From Gemmiger sp. An120 (GTDB taxonomy: Bacteria > Bacillota > Clostridia > Oscillospirales > Ruminococcaceae): a stretch of 64,000 nucleotides of DNA. Made by a program: the position numbers and the translations under genes. Position 1 is the first letter of the stretch. The number at the start of each line of letters is the position of its first letter. Below are positions 54,964-63,536 of the stretch, one piece after another. The stretch covers positions 62,001 to 126,000 of the forward strand of contig NZ_NFLN01000005.1 in the NCBI RefSeq assembly GCF_002160955.1. The letters run 5' to 3'. The notes beneath the pieces were generated by a model. It was not told the origin of the DNA. It searched no databases and was given only the letters and a program-made list of their open reading frames with translations.

Positions 54964-56040
54964 ATGTTCGATTATCTTGACGTACCGGTGATTATTCCTT
55001 CCCTGGAACCGGACGACCGTCTGCCCACCCTGCTGGGGGAAATGAGGCAGGCGGGCATCCGCCGCATCCTGCTGGTGGACGACGGCAGTTCCCAGAGCTA
55101 CCGGCACTATTTTGACGAAGCGGAAGAGCAGGGCTGCACGGTGCTGCGCCATGCGGTAAACCTGGGCAAGGGCCGTGCGCTGAAAACTGCCTTCAACCAT
55201 TGCCTGAACGTCTGGCCGGATGCCCCCGGCGCCATTACCGCCGATTCCGACGGGCAGCACTCGGTGCCGGATATTCTGCGCTTCATGCAGGAAATGTGCG
55301 CCCATCCGGACAGTCTGCTGCTGGGCTGCCGGGATTTTGACGACGCGGGTGTGCCGTTCAAAAGCCGGTACGGCAATAAAATCACCTGCTTTATGTTCCG
55401 GTCTCTGTGCGGGGTGTCGGTCAGCGATACCCAGACCGGCCTGCGCGGCGTGCCCACCACCTTTATGCGCCGGCTCATGAACGTGGCGGGGGAGCGGTTT
55501 GAGTTTGAGAGCAATATGCTCATCGAGACCAAGGACCGGCTGCCCATCCGGGAACTGCCCATCCAGACCATCTACGATTCCAAGGAGAATCACACCTCCC
55601 ATTTCCACCCGCTGCGGGATTCCGCCCGTATCTATGCCATCTTCGGCAAGTTTTTGTTCTCCAGCCTGTCTTCCAGCGTGCTGGATCTGGCGCTGTTCAC
55701 CCTGTTGATCTGGCTGCTCAAACCCTTGTTTGCTGACCCGAAAATGGCCATCTTTGCCTGTACTGCGCTGGCCCGGGTCTGCTCGGCCACCTATAACTAT
55801 TACCTGAACCACCGGGTGGTGTTCCACAGCCAGGCCGGGCACAGGCAAGCCGTGGTCCGCTACTTTATCCTGGCGGTGATCCAGATGCTGGCCAGTGCCG
55901 GTCTGGTAAGCCTGATTACGGTTACACTGCTGGGCAATCCGGTGGGCGCGGAACTGCCGGTCAAGATTGTGGTGGATATGGTGCTGTTCTTTATCAGCTT
56001 CCAGATCCAGCGGGAGTTCGTCTACAAGAAAAAAGCCTGA
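54964..56040 (+). CDS. GT2 glycosyltransferase fused to GtrA-like membrane domain
   Basis: 358 residues in two parts. Residues 1-225 are a GT2 domain of the polyprenyl-phosphate type: VIIPSLEPDDRLPTLL, LLVDDGSSQSYRHYF, NLGKGRALKTAFNHCL, DSDGQHSVPDIL and a SDTQTGLRGVP acceptor loop. Residues about 230-358 are a four-helix GtrA domain ending FQIQREFVYKKKA. GT2 would load a sugar on undecaprenyl phosphate and GtrA would flip it outward. AAAAGGAG precedes the ATG. Confidence 0.9.
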   Translation: MFDYLDVPVIIPSLEPDDRLPTLLGEMRQAGIRRILLVDDGSSQSYRHYFDEAEEQGCTVLRHAVNLGKGRALKTAFNHCLNVWPDAPGAITADSDGQHSVPDILRFMQEMCAHPDSLLLGCRDFDDAGVPFKSRYGNKITCFMFRSLCGVSVSDTQTGLRGVPTTFMRRLMNVAGERFEFESNMLIETKDRLPIRELPIQTIYDSKENHTSHFHPLRDSARIYAIFGKFLFSSLSSSVLDLALFTLLIWLLKPLFADPKMAIFACTALARVCSATYNYYLNHRVVFHSQAGHRQAVVRYFILAVIQMLASAGLVSLITVTLLGNPVGAELPVKIVVDMVLFFISFQIQREFVYKKKA

Positions 56041-56064
56041 CAGCGCGAAAGGAGGCCCGCAGCG

Positions 56065-57210
56065 GTGACCATCTGCTTTTTCTCCGCCCAGTATCTGCCC
56101 ACTGTGGGCGGCGTGGAGCGGTATACCTTTAACCTGGCCCGCCGGGTCGTGGCGGCCGGGCACACCGCTCTGGTGGTCACCAGCGCGCTGCCGGGCCTGC
56201 CCGAGGAAGAGACCGACGAGTATGGCATCCGCATCCTGCGCCTGCCGGTCTGGCCGCTGATGAACGGCCGGTTCCCGGTGCTGCGTCCCGGCCGCCGGAT
56301 GAAAGCGCTCACCCGCAAATTGTGGAAGCAGCCCATCGACCTGTGCCTCATCAATACCCGGTTTTATGTGAGCAGTCTGTACGCGGCGTACCAGTGCCGC
56401 CGCCGCCGGATCCCGGCTGTTCTAGTGGATCACTCCACCGGCCATCTGCCCATGGGCAATGGGCTGCTGAACGCCGCCGGCGCCTGCTACGAGCATATGG
56501 CCGCGGCTTTCCTCAAGGCCTGCCGGCCCCGTTTCTTTGGGGTCAGCCAGGCGGTCTGCCGCTGGCTGGCGCACTTCGGTATCCAGGCCGAAGGCCAGCT
56601 GTACAATGCGGTGGACCCGGCGGAGGTGCGCGCGCTGGCCAATGCCCCCGACCGGGTGGACTGGCGCGAAAAGCTGGGCCTGCCCGCCGATCAGAAGCTG
56701 GCGGTCTATCTGGGGCGTGTTATCCCGGAAAAAGGGGTGGCCGAACTGATCCGGGCTTTTTCCGCCGCCGCGCCTGCGGGCTGCAGCCTGGTGGTGGCCG
56801 GCGACGGCCCGCTGCTGCCCCGGCTGCGGGAGAACTGCCCGTCCGGTGTGTACCTGGCAGGTTCGGTGCCCTACGCTCAGGCCATGCAGCTGCTGGCCCA
56901 GGCCCAGCTGTACTGCCTGCCCACCTACTACGCCGAGGGTTTCCCCACCACCTTTCTGGAGGCGGCGGCCTGCGGCTGTCCCATTCTGACCACCCGCACC
57001 GGCGGCAGCGATGAACTGCTGCCGGACGAGCGGTACGGCGTGCAGCTGGACGGGGTAGAGGAGACAAGCCTGGCAGCAGCGCTGACCCGCTGCCTGACGG
57101 ATGAAGCCTGGCGGCATCAGGCGGCCCGCCTGACCGGGCAAAGGCTGGAGGAGCGGTTTACCTGGGACGCGGTGACCGCCCGGCTGCTGGAACTGGCCGG
57201 CACAAAATGA
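56065..57210 (+). CDS. Glycosyltransferase, GT4 family
   Basis: 381 residues, GTG start with AAAGGAGG upstream. GT-B fold: QYLPTVGGVERYTFNLAR glycine loop, YLGRVIPEKGVAELIRAFS, VAGDGPLLPRLREN and the EX7E-type AEGFPTTFLEAAACGCPIL. The VERY-type N-terminus is typical of GT4 enzymes acting on lipid-linked acceptors. Sugar unknown. Confidence 0.9.
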   Translation: MTICFFSAQYLPTVGGVERYTFNLARRVVAAGHTALVVTSALPGLPEEETDEYGIRILRLPVWPLMNGRFPVLRPGRRMKALTRKLWKQPIDLCLINTRFYVSSLYAAYQCRRRRIPAVLVDHSTGHLPMGNGLLNAAGACYEHMAAAFLKACRPRFFGVSQAVCRWLAHFGIQAEGQLYNAVDPAEVRALANAPDRVDWREKLGLPADQKLAVYLGRVIPEKGVAELIRAFSAAAPAGCSLVVAGDGPLLPRLRENCPSGVYLAGSVPYAQAMQLLAQAQLYCLPTYYAEGFPTTFLEAAACGCPILTTRTGGSDELLPDERYGVQLDGVEETSLAAALTRCLTDEAWRHQAARLTGQRLEERFTWDAVTARLLELAGTK

Positions 57211-57235
57211 CCCGTTTGCAAAAGGAAGGGAAAGT

Positions 57236-57955
57236 ATGGCAAAGTTATTGATCGTGATTCCCGCTTTCAACGAGCAGGAGAACATCGTGCGGGTAGTGGA
57301 TGACCTGGTTGCCCGCTATCCGCAGTATGATTATGTGGTGATCAACGACGGCAGCCGGGATCACACCGCGGCCCTCTGCCGCCGCCACGGGTACCGGATG
57401 ATTGACCTGCCGGTAAACCTGGGGCTGGCAGGCGCATTCCAGACCGGCCTGCGTTATGCCGCCGAAAACGGCTATGACTGCGCGCTGCAGTTCGACGCGG
57501 ACGGTCAGCATCGGCCCGAGTACATCCAGCCCATGCTGGACAAGCTGGAAGAAGGGGCCGATATTGTAATAGGAAGTCGATTTTTAACTGTGCGTAAACC
57601 CAAAAGCCTGCGGATGCTGGGCAGTTATCTGATCAGCTGGGCTATCCGGTTGACCACCGGGCAGGCCATCTGCGATCCCACCAGCGGTATGCGGATGTTC
57701 AACCGGGCCATGCTGGAGGAATTCAGCACCAACCTGAACTACGGGCCGGAGCCGGATACCATTAGCTACCTGATCAAAAACGGCGCCGTTGTGCGGGAGG
57801 TTCAGGTGGAGATGGGGGAACGCACCGCCGGCAAGAGTTACCTGAACTTTGTGCGCAGTGTGGAATATATGACCAAGATGGGCCTGTCGATTCTGCTGAT
57901 CCAGTGGTTCCGCAAACGGGATACCGACAGCCCCTATGCTGAAAGGAGCGTGTAA
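57236..57955 (+). CDS. GT2 polyprenyl-phosphate glycosyltransferase (DPM1-like)
   Basis: 239 residues. IVIPAFNEQENIVRVVDDLV, VINDGSRDHTAALC, NLGLAGAFQTGLRYA, QFDADGQHRPEYI, SRFLTVRKPKSLRM and PTSGMRMFNR are the dolichol-phosphate-mannose-synthase-like pattern. No C-terminal membrane helices are present; the small DUF2304 protein encoded next may supply the membrane part. Gap to the next gene is 3 bases. Confidence 0.9.
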   Translation: MAKLLIVIPAFNEQENIVRVVDDLVARYPQYDYVVINDGSRDHTAALCRRHGYRMIDLPVNLGLAGAFQTGLRYAAENGYDCALQFDADGQHRPEYIQPMLDKLEEGADIVIGSRFLTVRKPKSLRMLGSYLISWAIRLTTGQAICDPTSGMRMFNRAMLEEFSTNLNYGPEPDTISYLIKNGAVVREVQVEMGERTAGKSYLNFVRSVEYMTKMGLSILLIQWFRKRDTDSPYAERSV

Positions 57956-57958
57956 GCA

Positions 57959-58321
57959 ATGTTGGGGATCAGTTGGCAGATCCGCCTGGTGCTGGTGCTG
58001 GGCAGCCTGATAACGGTGGCGTTTGTGCTGCGCCGGGTGCGGCAGGCCCGCATGCAGATCGAGGACAGCATCTTCTGGCTTCTGTTTGCCTTTTTCATGT
58101 TTATCCTGAGCCTTGTGCCGCAGGTGGCCTATTGGGTGTCGAATGTATTCCGTTTCCAGAGCCCAATTAACGTTGTGTATCTTGCTATCATATTTATACT
58201 GTTTGTAAAACAATTCTTTATGAGCATTCAACTCAGCCAGATGGATTCCAAGATACGGGCCCTGACCCAAAAGGTGGCACTCAACGAGGAAAAGATCGAG
58301 CGGGAAAAAGACGATTTGTAA
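57959..58321 (+). CDS. DUF2304 small membrane protein
   Basis: 120 residues with three predicted helices (about 8-24, 36-60, 72-88), the EDSIFWLLFAFFMFIL segment and a coiled C-terminus (SQMDSKIRALTQKVALNEEK). DUF2304 genes commonly sit right after a DPM1-like GT2, as here. The likely role is membrane partner or flippase for that enzyme; this is inference from gene pairing. Confidence 0.85.
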   Translation: MLGISWQIRLVLVLGSLITVAFVLRRVRQARMQIEDSIFWLLFAFFMFILSLVPQVAYWVSNVFRFQSPINVVYLAIIFILFVKQFFMSIQLSQMDSKIRALTQKVALNEEKIEREKDDL

Positions 58322-58344
58322 TGCGGCCGCAAATGTGGTATACT
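58316..58344 (+). promoter_or_regulatory. Promoter of the small gene at 58383
   Basis: TTGTAA (58316-58321) and TATACT (58339-58344) are 17 bases apart with a TG shortly before the -10. It overlaps the end of the DUF2304 gene. Confidence 0.7.
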
Positions 58345-58382
58345 GATTTAGATACTTTAAACCGAGATGGAGCGTGATGAGA

Positions 58383-58682
58383 ATGGCGTTTGAACCCAAA
58401 CTTACCTATAAAGGCCGTCCCCTGGTCCGCAGCAAGAATGAGATCTACTACGGCAGCCTGAGCGATCCCTATGTGGTGTTCATGCAGGTGCTCACCACCA
58501 AAGAGGAAAACGGCGTGCAGGTAGCCGATAAGATTCATGTGGTGCTGCTGTCCACCAACGCTTCCAAGCCCCTGCCGGAGCGCATCATGAAGCAGAGCTC
58601 CAAAACCGGGCTGTACACCGCCCTGGAGATCGGCACCATGTGGCTGGAGCGCGCGCTGAAAGAAGAACCCGCCAAAAAGTAA
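58383..58682 (+). CDS. Small protein of unknown function
   Basis: 99 residues: MAFEPKLTYKGRPLVRSKN, a beta-rich centre (IYYGSLSDPYVVFMQVL, KIHVVLLSTN) and a basic amphipathic C-terminus (KTGLYTALEIGTMWLERAL). No signal peptide or membrane helix. I do not recognise the family. It has its own promoter and terminator, and the layout suggests a single-copy, well-expressed cytoplasmic protein. ATG at 58377 is an alternative start, closer to the GGAG site. Confidence 0.75.
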   Translation: MAFEPKLTYKGRPLVRSKNEIYYGSLSDPYVVFMQVLTTKEENGVQVADKIHVVLLSTNASKPLPERIMKQSSKTGLYTALEIGTMWLERALKEEPAKK

Positions 58683-58703
58683 ACAAGTGCCTGAACAAAC
58701 AGA

Positions 58704-58746
58704 AAACACCCCTGAGATGCCATGCATCCCAGGGGTGTTTTGCTGT
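58704..58746 (+). terminator. Terminator after the small unknown gene
   Basis: AAAACACCCCTG pairs with CAGGGGTGTTTT, with an upper GATG/CATC stem, followed by a short T-run. It can serve both strands. Confidence 0.8.
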
Positions 58747-58784
58747 GCCGGCTCTTTAGGATAAGACAGAAAGAACAACCATAA

Positions 58785-58826
58785 AAAAGCTTCTTCCTTT
58801 ACACAGGCAAAGAAAGAAGCTTTTTC
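58785..58826 (-). terminator. Terminator of the minus-strand GT-C-like gene
   Basis: AAAAAGCTTCTT (58785-58796) pairs with AAGAAGCTTTTT (58815-58826). Read on the minus strand it lies just after the stop codon at 58852 and ends in T residues. Confidence 0.7.
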
Positions 58827-58851
58827 AATATGTTGTCGTGATACGGAAGAA

Positions 58852-60672
58852 TCAGGAGGGCAGAGAACTTTCCGGAAGAGGAGTGCCGTTTTTCAGGTAT
58901 TCATCCCGCCGGGCCAAAAACAGCCGGGTTTCAATCCAGCGGGTATCCGGGTCGAACCCCCAATCACTCAACAGCTGGCGGCTGCTTTCATCACTGCCCC
59001 AGAACAGCAAATACTCATACTGATAACAGATGGTGTCCAGATCCAGAGGCCCGTCCTTGTCCACCCAGAAATAAAGGGTGTCGGTATTGAAAACATAGCG
59101 GGCAACAAATGTGTCTGCCCAGGTATCCACCGGGGTATCGCCAGTGTATATTACGTATTTGGCCCCATCCGGAAGCCCGTATTCCTGTTTGAACTCCAGC
59201 CAGGGAATCTGTTCGCTCTGATCATAACCGGAGCGATTGTAAAATTTACCAAATCCACCCCACGTGTTGATGAAAGCAAGGCAGAGAACTACGGCAACAG
59301 CGGTTTCACCCCACCGGAAAGCCCTCTTTTGTGAGGTGGGGCAGCTTGCCAGATACAGGATTCCACCCCCGCCTGCAACCAGCAGGGAAAAGGTAAGAGA
59401 ATACCGGCCGATGCTGGCCAAAACCAGCATTTCCGCAACGGGCATCGAGAAGATGTAAGTAAAAGCCAGGCCAACGGTATAAATAGCGGTTCCGCCAAGC
59501 GCCGCACAACAGGCAATGGCAGCCTGACCGCCGCGAATCCGCCCGCTGCGCCACAAAATCACGGCCAGAATGCAGACGGCCAGGGGGACAAACCAGTACA
59601 GTACGTTCTCGTAGTGGGAGAAATCCTGCCAGTAGGCAACAAAAGACTGCCAAAACTGCGCCAGGTCTTCCGGAGATTTGGCGGCCAGATTGGCCTGGTA
59701 GGCAGCAGCATCCACGGCATGTTTGCTTTCCATCCCATCCGGATAGACCAGACGGATATGCTGCCCCCACAAATACCACAGAACTGTGGGAAAAGCCAGA
59801 GCGGCCACAGCATCTGCGGCACGGCGGCGCAGGGATGTATGAGGCTTCCACAGAATGGCCAGGATCAGCAGACCGGCCAGTATTGCCAGAAAGACACCGC
59901 TGTTTTTGGTTATGGCCAGAAATCCAAGGATAGGTGCGGCAGCAACCGCGGCCAGTTCCGGACGGCTGCTTCTGCGCTGAGCAATTGCGGCGGCGATTGC
60001 CGCTACACCCAGCATGGTCAAAAGACCGTCCACCATTAATGAGCCATATACAAGGCCACAGCTCAAAGGAACCAGTGCCACACCGGCCGCGATGAACCCC
60101 TGGGCCCTGTTCTTTGCCAGAGCGGCCACCGCAAAGGCACAGGCCACAGCCAACAGCGCCTGCGCCATCAGCATGGTGCCGTCCGAAGTGCCTACAAGGT
60201 TGCAGTAAAATTTGATCCACAGAGCCGTAGCGGGAGGATAGTCGAGATACTCCACGGCGGTAGTGGCGGTATTGGCAAGGTGGCCGGTGGAAATCAGCCG
60301 CTTTGCCACGATGCCCCAATGGGCAAAATCGTCGTGTCCCTGAAGAAGAGCACCGCGAAAACGCAGGATCGTCCAACCCCAGCACAGGGTGAACAGGATC
60401 ATGGACGGGCGCAAAAAGGACGTCAGAACCGTGCGGAACCGGCGGACCAGCGCAACAATCAAAATAGCAAGACCGCCCAGATAGAGCACAATCTGTACAG
60501 GCATCAGCACATTGAGCAAGCCTGCCAGATACAGGATGCAGCCAATGCTGCAGAAGCTGACAACCGGCGTCAGGGCAACAGGCATGTTCATATACTGATT
60601 CAGCCACAGCCACCATCCAGCCATGCACAGAAAAAACAGACCGGCCCGGACCAAGGGAAGAATAGCTGACAT
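58852..60672 (-). CDS. Polytopic membrane protein, probable GT-C glycosyltransferase
   Basis: 606 residues with about eleven to twelve helices and an outside C-terminal domain of roughly 130 residues. The first large loop has QGHDDFAHWG (Asp114-Asp115), followed by YLDYPPATALWIKFY, the plan of GT-C enzymes that take sugar from polyprenyl phosphate. The start is the ATG with GAGGTG upstream. It is alone on the minus strand, convergent with the small gene, and clearly less GC-rich than its neighbours, suggesting later acquisition. It may use the lipid-linked sugars made by the GT2-GtrA or GT2/DUF2304 proteins. Confidence 0.72.
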   Translation of the reverse strand: MSAILPLVRAGLFFLCMAGWWLWLNQYMNMPVALTPVVSFCSIGCILYLAGLLNVLMPVQIVLYLGGLAILIVALVRRFRTVLTSFLRPSMILFTLCWGWTILRFRGALLQGHDDFAHWGIVAKRLISTGHLANTATTAVEYLDYPPATALWIKFYCNLVGTSDGTMLMAQALLAVACAFAVAALAKNRAQGFIAAGVALVPLSCGLVYGSLMVDGLLTMLGVAAIAAAIAQRRSSRPELAAVAAAPILGFLAITKNSGVFLAILAGLLILAILWKPHTSLRRRAADAVAALAFPTVLWYLWGQHIRLVYPDGMESKHAVDAAAYQANLAAKSPEDLAQFWQSFVAYWQDFSHYENVLYWFVPLAVCILAVILWRSGRIRGGQAAIACCAALGGTAIYTVGLAFTYIFSMPVAEMLVLASIGRYSLTFSLLVAGGGGILYLASCPTSQKRAFRWGETAVAVVLCLAFINTWGGFGKFYNRSGYDQSEQIPWLEFKQEYGLPDGAKYVIYTGDTPVDTWADTFVARYVFNTDTLYFWVDKDGPLDLDTICYQYEYLLFWGSDESSRQLLSDWGFDPDTRWIETRLFLARRDEYLKNGTPLPESSLPS

Positions 60673-60699
60673 GATACACCTCATTCAAACGAACTTAAA

Positions 60700-60730
60700 A
60701 CAGCGCGGGCACTGCTTGCACCCGCGCTGT
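60700..60730 (-). terminator. Terminator of the zinc-ribbon gene
   Basis: ACAGCGCGGG pairs with CCCGCGCTGT around an 11-base loop; on the minus strand it is followed by TTT. Confidence 0.65.
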
Positions 60731-60762
60731 ATACAGGAACCTGCCGTATCAAAAACAGGTTC

Positions 60763-61209
60763 TTATTCCTCGGTGTCCGCGTCGCAGCACTCGCACTCGC
60801 CGTCGCAGCTCTCGAACTCGATCTCAAAGTCCGCGCCGCAGTTGGGGCAGCTCAGGTCGCCGCCCAGCAGGGTGTCCTCATCCACCACGCAGGTCTCGCC
60901 GCAGTTGGGGCAGGTGAGCTCGTAGGCGGCATCCTCGCCGTCCTCGTCGTCCTCATCCTCGTCCTCGTCGCCGTACACGGCGCTCTCCAGATCGTCCATA
61001 TCCTCGTCGATGGCGTCCAGCTCATCGTAGGCCTGCTCCAGATCCTCGTACACCTGGTCCATATCGTCGTCCAGCTCGGTGACCTTGGCGCACAGATCGT
61101 TCAGCAGATCGGCCATGGCGGCCAGCACCTTGCCCTCCTTGCTCTCGGTGTCCAGCTGCAGGCCCTCCATCAGGCCCTTCAGGTAGGCGGCTTTCTCTTT
61201 CAGTTCCAT
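60763..61209 (-). CDS. Acidic coiled-coil zinc-ribbon protein (CD1247-like)
   Basis: 148 residues. N-terminal helices (LKEKAAYLKGLMEGLQLD) resemble the clostridial CD1247-type domain; a very acidic heptad-like centre (ELDDDMDQVYEDLEQAYDEL) is followed by a D/E run and a zinc ribbon with CPNCGETC and CPNCGADF. AGGAGG lies before the chosen ATG. It lies downstream of efp on the same strand, as in other Clostridia. Function is unknown; a DNA- or polymerase-associated role is only a guess. Confidence 0.75.
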   Translation of the reverse strand: MELKEKAAYLKGLMEGLQLDTESKEGKVLAAMADLLNDLCAKVTELDDDMDQVYEDLEQAYDELDAIDEDMDDLESAVYGDEDEDEDDEDGEDAAYELTCPNCGETCVVDEDTLLGGDLSCPNCGADFEIEFESCDGECECCDADTEE

Positions 61210-61259
61210 AGTCGTTACCTCCTGCGCGCACAGCGCGCTGTTTGTGTACAAAATAAAAT

Positions 61260-61287
61260 CGGGGCGGCGGCGCCCGGCCGCCGCCCC
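61260..61287 (-). terminator. Terminator of efp
   Basis: GGGGCGGCGGC (61261-61271) pairs with GCCGCCGCCCC (61277-61287). On the minus strand the stem is followed by GATTTTATTTT. It lies between efp and the zinc-ribbon gene. Confidence 0.75.
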
Positions 61288-61303
61288 GGATCTGCAAATG
61301 GGA

Positions 61304-61861
61304 TCAGGCGCGCTCCATATACTCGCCGGTGCGGGTATCGATGCGGATCATATCGCCCTCGTTGATGAACAGGGGCACACGGATCTCAGCGCCGGTCTCC
61401 AGCTTGGCGGGCTTCAGGGTGTTGGTGGCGGTGTTGCCCTTGAAGCCGGGCTCGGTCTCGGTGACCTGCAGCACCACAAAGTTGGGAGCCTCGATGCCGA
61501 ACACGTTGCCCTTGTAGCTCAGCACCTTGACCATCTCGTTCTCCTTCACAAACTTGAAAGCGTCGCTCAGGTCATGCTCGTTCAGGGGCAGCTGCTCGTA
61601 GGTCTCGGTGTCCATGAAGTAGTACAGATCGCCGTCCTGGTACAGGTACTGCATCTCACGCCGCTCGATGAAAGCGGTGGGGAACTTGTCGTTGGGGTTG
61701 TAGCTCTTCTCAGTCACAGCGCCGGTGATCACGTTCTTGGTCTTGGTACGCACAAAAGCCGCGCCTTTGCCGGGCTTCACGTGCTGGAACTCCACGACCT
61801 GGAGCACGTTGCCGTTCTCTTCAAAGGTGACGCCATTGCGGAAATCGCCAGCAGAAATCAT
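61304..61861 (-). CDS. efp: Translation elongation factor P
   Basis: 185 residues, three beta domains. The tip lysine is Lys32 in [14 protein letters not shown], the residue modified in many bacteria. [28 protein letters not shown] and a [11 protein letters not shown] end match the family. EF-P relieves ribosome stalling at proline runs. GGGAGG lies 9 bases before the ATG. No gene for a lysine-modifying enzyme is in view. Confidence 0.97.
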   Translation of the reverse strand: MISAGDFRNGVTFEENGNVLQVVEFQHVKPGKGAAFVRTKTKNVITGAVTEKSYNPNDKFPTAFIERREMQYLYQDGDLYYFMDTETYEQLPLNEHDLSDAFKFVKENEMVKVLSYKGNVFGIEAPNFVVLQVTETEPGFKGNTATNTLKPAKLETGAEIRVPLFINEGDMIRIDTRTGEYMERA

Positions 61862-61917
61862 AAATTGAATCCTCCCAAATATCGTATAAAGTCTAGCGCT
61901 TTGGCATATCTACAAAT

Positions 61918-61946
61918 ATTTTACCTGATGCACAGGCATTTTTCAA
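61918..61946 (-). promoter_or_regulatory. Promoter of efp
   Basis: Read on the minus strand, TTGAAA (61946-61941) and TAAAAT (61923-61918) are 17 bases apart, 57 bases before the efp start. Confidence 0.75.
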
Positions 61947-61994
61947 CCCTTTCGGGGCAGAAATGCCGGGTTTTTGCGCCAAAGCGGCCGGGTG

Positions 61995-62024
61995 TTGACG
62001 CAGTGCGCCGCGCTGGGGTAAAAT
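61995..62024 (+). promoter_or_regulatory. Promoter of the MBOAT operon
   Basis: TTGACG (61995-62000) and TAAAAT (62019-62024) are separated by 18 bases. It is divergent from the efp promoter. Confidence 0.75.
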
Positions 62025-62083
62025 GGAAAGGCCGGGCCGCCCGTCGGTGCGGCCCATCCCGGATAAGGAGAGAACCCGCGCCT

Positions 62084-63523
62084 ATGCTGTTCAATTCACT
62101 GAAATTTGCGGCCTTTTTCCCGGCGGTGACGCTGGGATATTTTGTGCTGCCCCACCGGCTGCGGGCGGTATGGCTGCTGGCGGCCAGCTACCTGTTCTAC
62201 ATGTGCTGGAACCCCCGCTACGCCCTGCTGATGCTGGCCAGCACCGCCGTTACCTGGGCGGCAGGCCTGGCCATGGAACGCACCGCGCACCGCAAAGCCG
62301 TGCTGGCCGTGTCGCTGGTGCTGAACCTGGGTATTCTGTTCATTTTCAAATACGCCTCCTTTGTGCTGGACAACCTGAACGCCGCGCTGGCGGTGTTCGG
62401 CAAGGATCCGGTGCTGGGCGGCTTTTCGGTGCTGCTGCCGGTGGGCATCAGCTTTTATATCTTCCAGGCGGTGGGCTATACCATCGACGTATACCGCCGC
62501 CGCCTGCCCGCCGAGCGCAGCTTTTTGTATTATGCCCTGTTTGTGAGCTTTTTCCCCCAGCTGGTGGCCGGCCCCATCGAACGCAGCACCAACATGCTGC
62601 CCCAGCTGCACGAGAAGCACCGGTTCGACTATGAACGGATCAAGTCCGGCCTGGTGCAGATGCTGGGCGGCTATCTGGAAAAGATGGTCATTGCCGACCG
62701 GCTGGCCCTGCTGGTGGATGCGGTCTGGCAGCAGGAATCCCCCGGCGGCGCGGCGGCCTGGCTGGCGGTGTTCTTCTTTGCGCTGCAGCTCTACTGCGAC
62801 TTTGCCTCCTACAGCGACATTGCCATCGGCGCGGCCCGGGTGATGGGCTTCGACCTGATGCGCAACTTTGACAGCCCCTATCTGGCCCCCACCCTGGGCC
62901 AGTTCTGGGACCGCTGGCACATCAGTCTCTCCAAATGGTTCCAGGATTATCTCTATATCCCGCTGGGCGGCAGCCGCAAAGGCCTGGCGCGCACCTGCGT
63001 CAATCTGCTGATCGTGTTCCTGGTCAGCGGCCTGTGGCACGGCGCGGCCTGGACCTTTGTGCTCTGGGGCGCGGCCCATGGTGTGTACAGCGTGATTGCC
63101 CGGCTCACCGCCGCCCCCCGCGCCCGGCTGCGGCAGCGGCTGGGCCTGCCCGCCGGGCTTCACCGGGTGCTGAGCACCATCTGGGTGTTCTTCTTTGTCA
63201 GCCTGACATTGGTGCTGTTCCGGGCGGACAGCCTGCCCGCCGCCGGGCGGATGTTCGCCGGGCTTCTGCGCTGGGACACCCCGCTGGACTGGGCCGCCCT
63301 GGGCCTGGACAAGCCGGACTTCGTTGTGGCGCTGGCGGCCATCGCGGTGCTGTTTATCTTTGACCTGCTGCGCGCAAAGGGCGGCCCGGTGCGGGATCGG
63401 TTCCTGGCCCGGCCGCTGTGGGTGCAGTGGCCGGTGCTGCTGGCCGGCCTGCTGGCGCTGGCGGTGTTCGGTATGTATGGCGAGGGCTATGTGGAACAGC
63501 CCTTCATCTATTTCCAGTTCTGA
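62084..63523 (+). CDS. MBOAT-family membrane O-acyltransferase
   Basis: 479 residues from the ATG after GGATAAGGAGAG; an upstream in-frame extension is noncoding. About ten helices with MBOAT motifs: VGISFYIFQAVGYTIDVYRR, FFPQLVAGPIERS, WDRWHISLSKWFQDYLYIPLGG and the active-site His319 in SGLWHGAAWTFVLWG. Relatives (AlgI, DltB, PatA) carry acetyl or D-alanyl groups across the membrane to polysaccharides or teichoic acids. The next gene is a likely partner. AlgI-like by motif; the acyl group and acceptor are unknown. Confidence 0.9.
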   Translation: MLFNSLKFAAFFPAVTLGYFVLPHRLRAVWLLAASYLFYMCWNPRYALLMLASTAVTWAAGLAMERTAHRKAVLAVSLVLNLGILFIFKYASFVLDNLNAALAVFGKDPVLGGFSVLLPVGISFYIFQAVGYTIDVYRRRLPAERSFLYYALFVSFFPQLVAGPIERSTNMLPQLHEKHRFDYERIKSGLVQMLGGYLEKMVIADRLALLVDAVWQQESPGGAAAWLAVFFFALQLYCDFASYSDIAIGAARVMGFDLMRNFDSPYLAPTLGQFWDRWHISLSKWFQDYLYIPLGGSRKGLARTCVNLLIVFLVSGLWHGAAWTFVLWGAAHGVYSVIARLTAAPRARLRQRLGLPAGLHRVLSTIWVFFFVSLTLVLFRADSLPAAGRMFAGLLRWDTPLDWAALGLDKPDFVVALAAIAVLFIFDLLRAKGGPVRDRFLARPLWVQWPVLLAGLLALAVFGMYGEGYVEQPFIYFQF

Positions 63524-63536
63524 AAGGAGGGCGCCC

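Noticed and set aside
59306-60688. Second minus-strand frame of 460 residues inside the GT-C-like gene
   Set aside because: Cys/Gly/Arg-rich shadow translation; the 606-residue frame has membrane helices, a catalytic-type loop and a good start.
61244-62083. N-terminal extension of the MBOAT protein by 280 residues
   Set aside because: The extension runs antisense to efp and through both promoters; the ATG at 62084 has a ribosome site and begins where the family begins.
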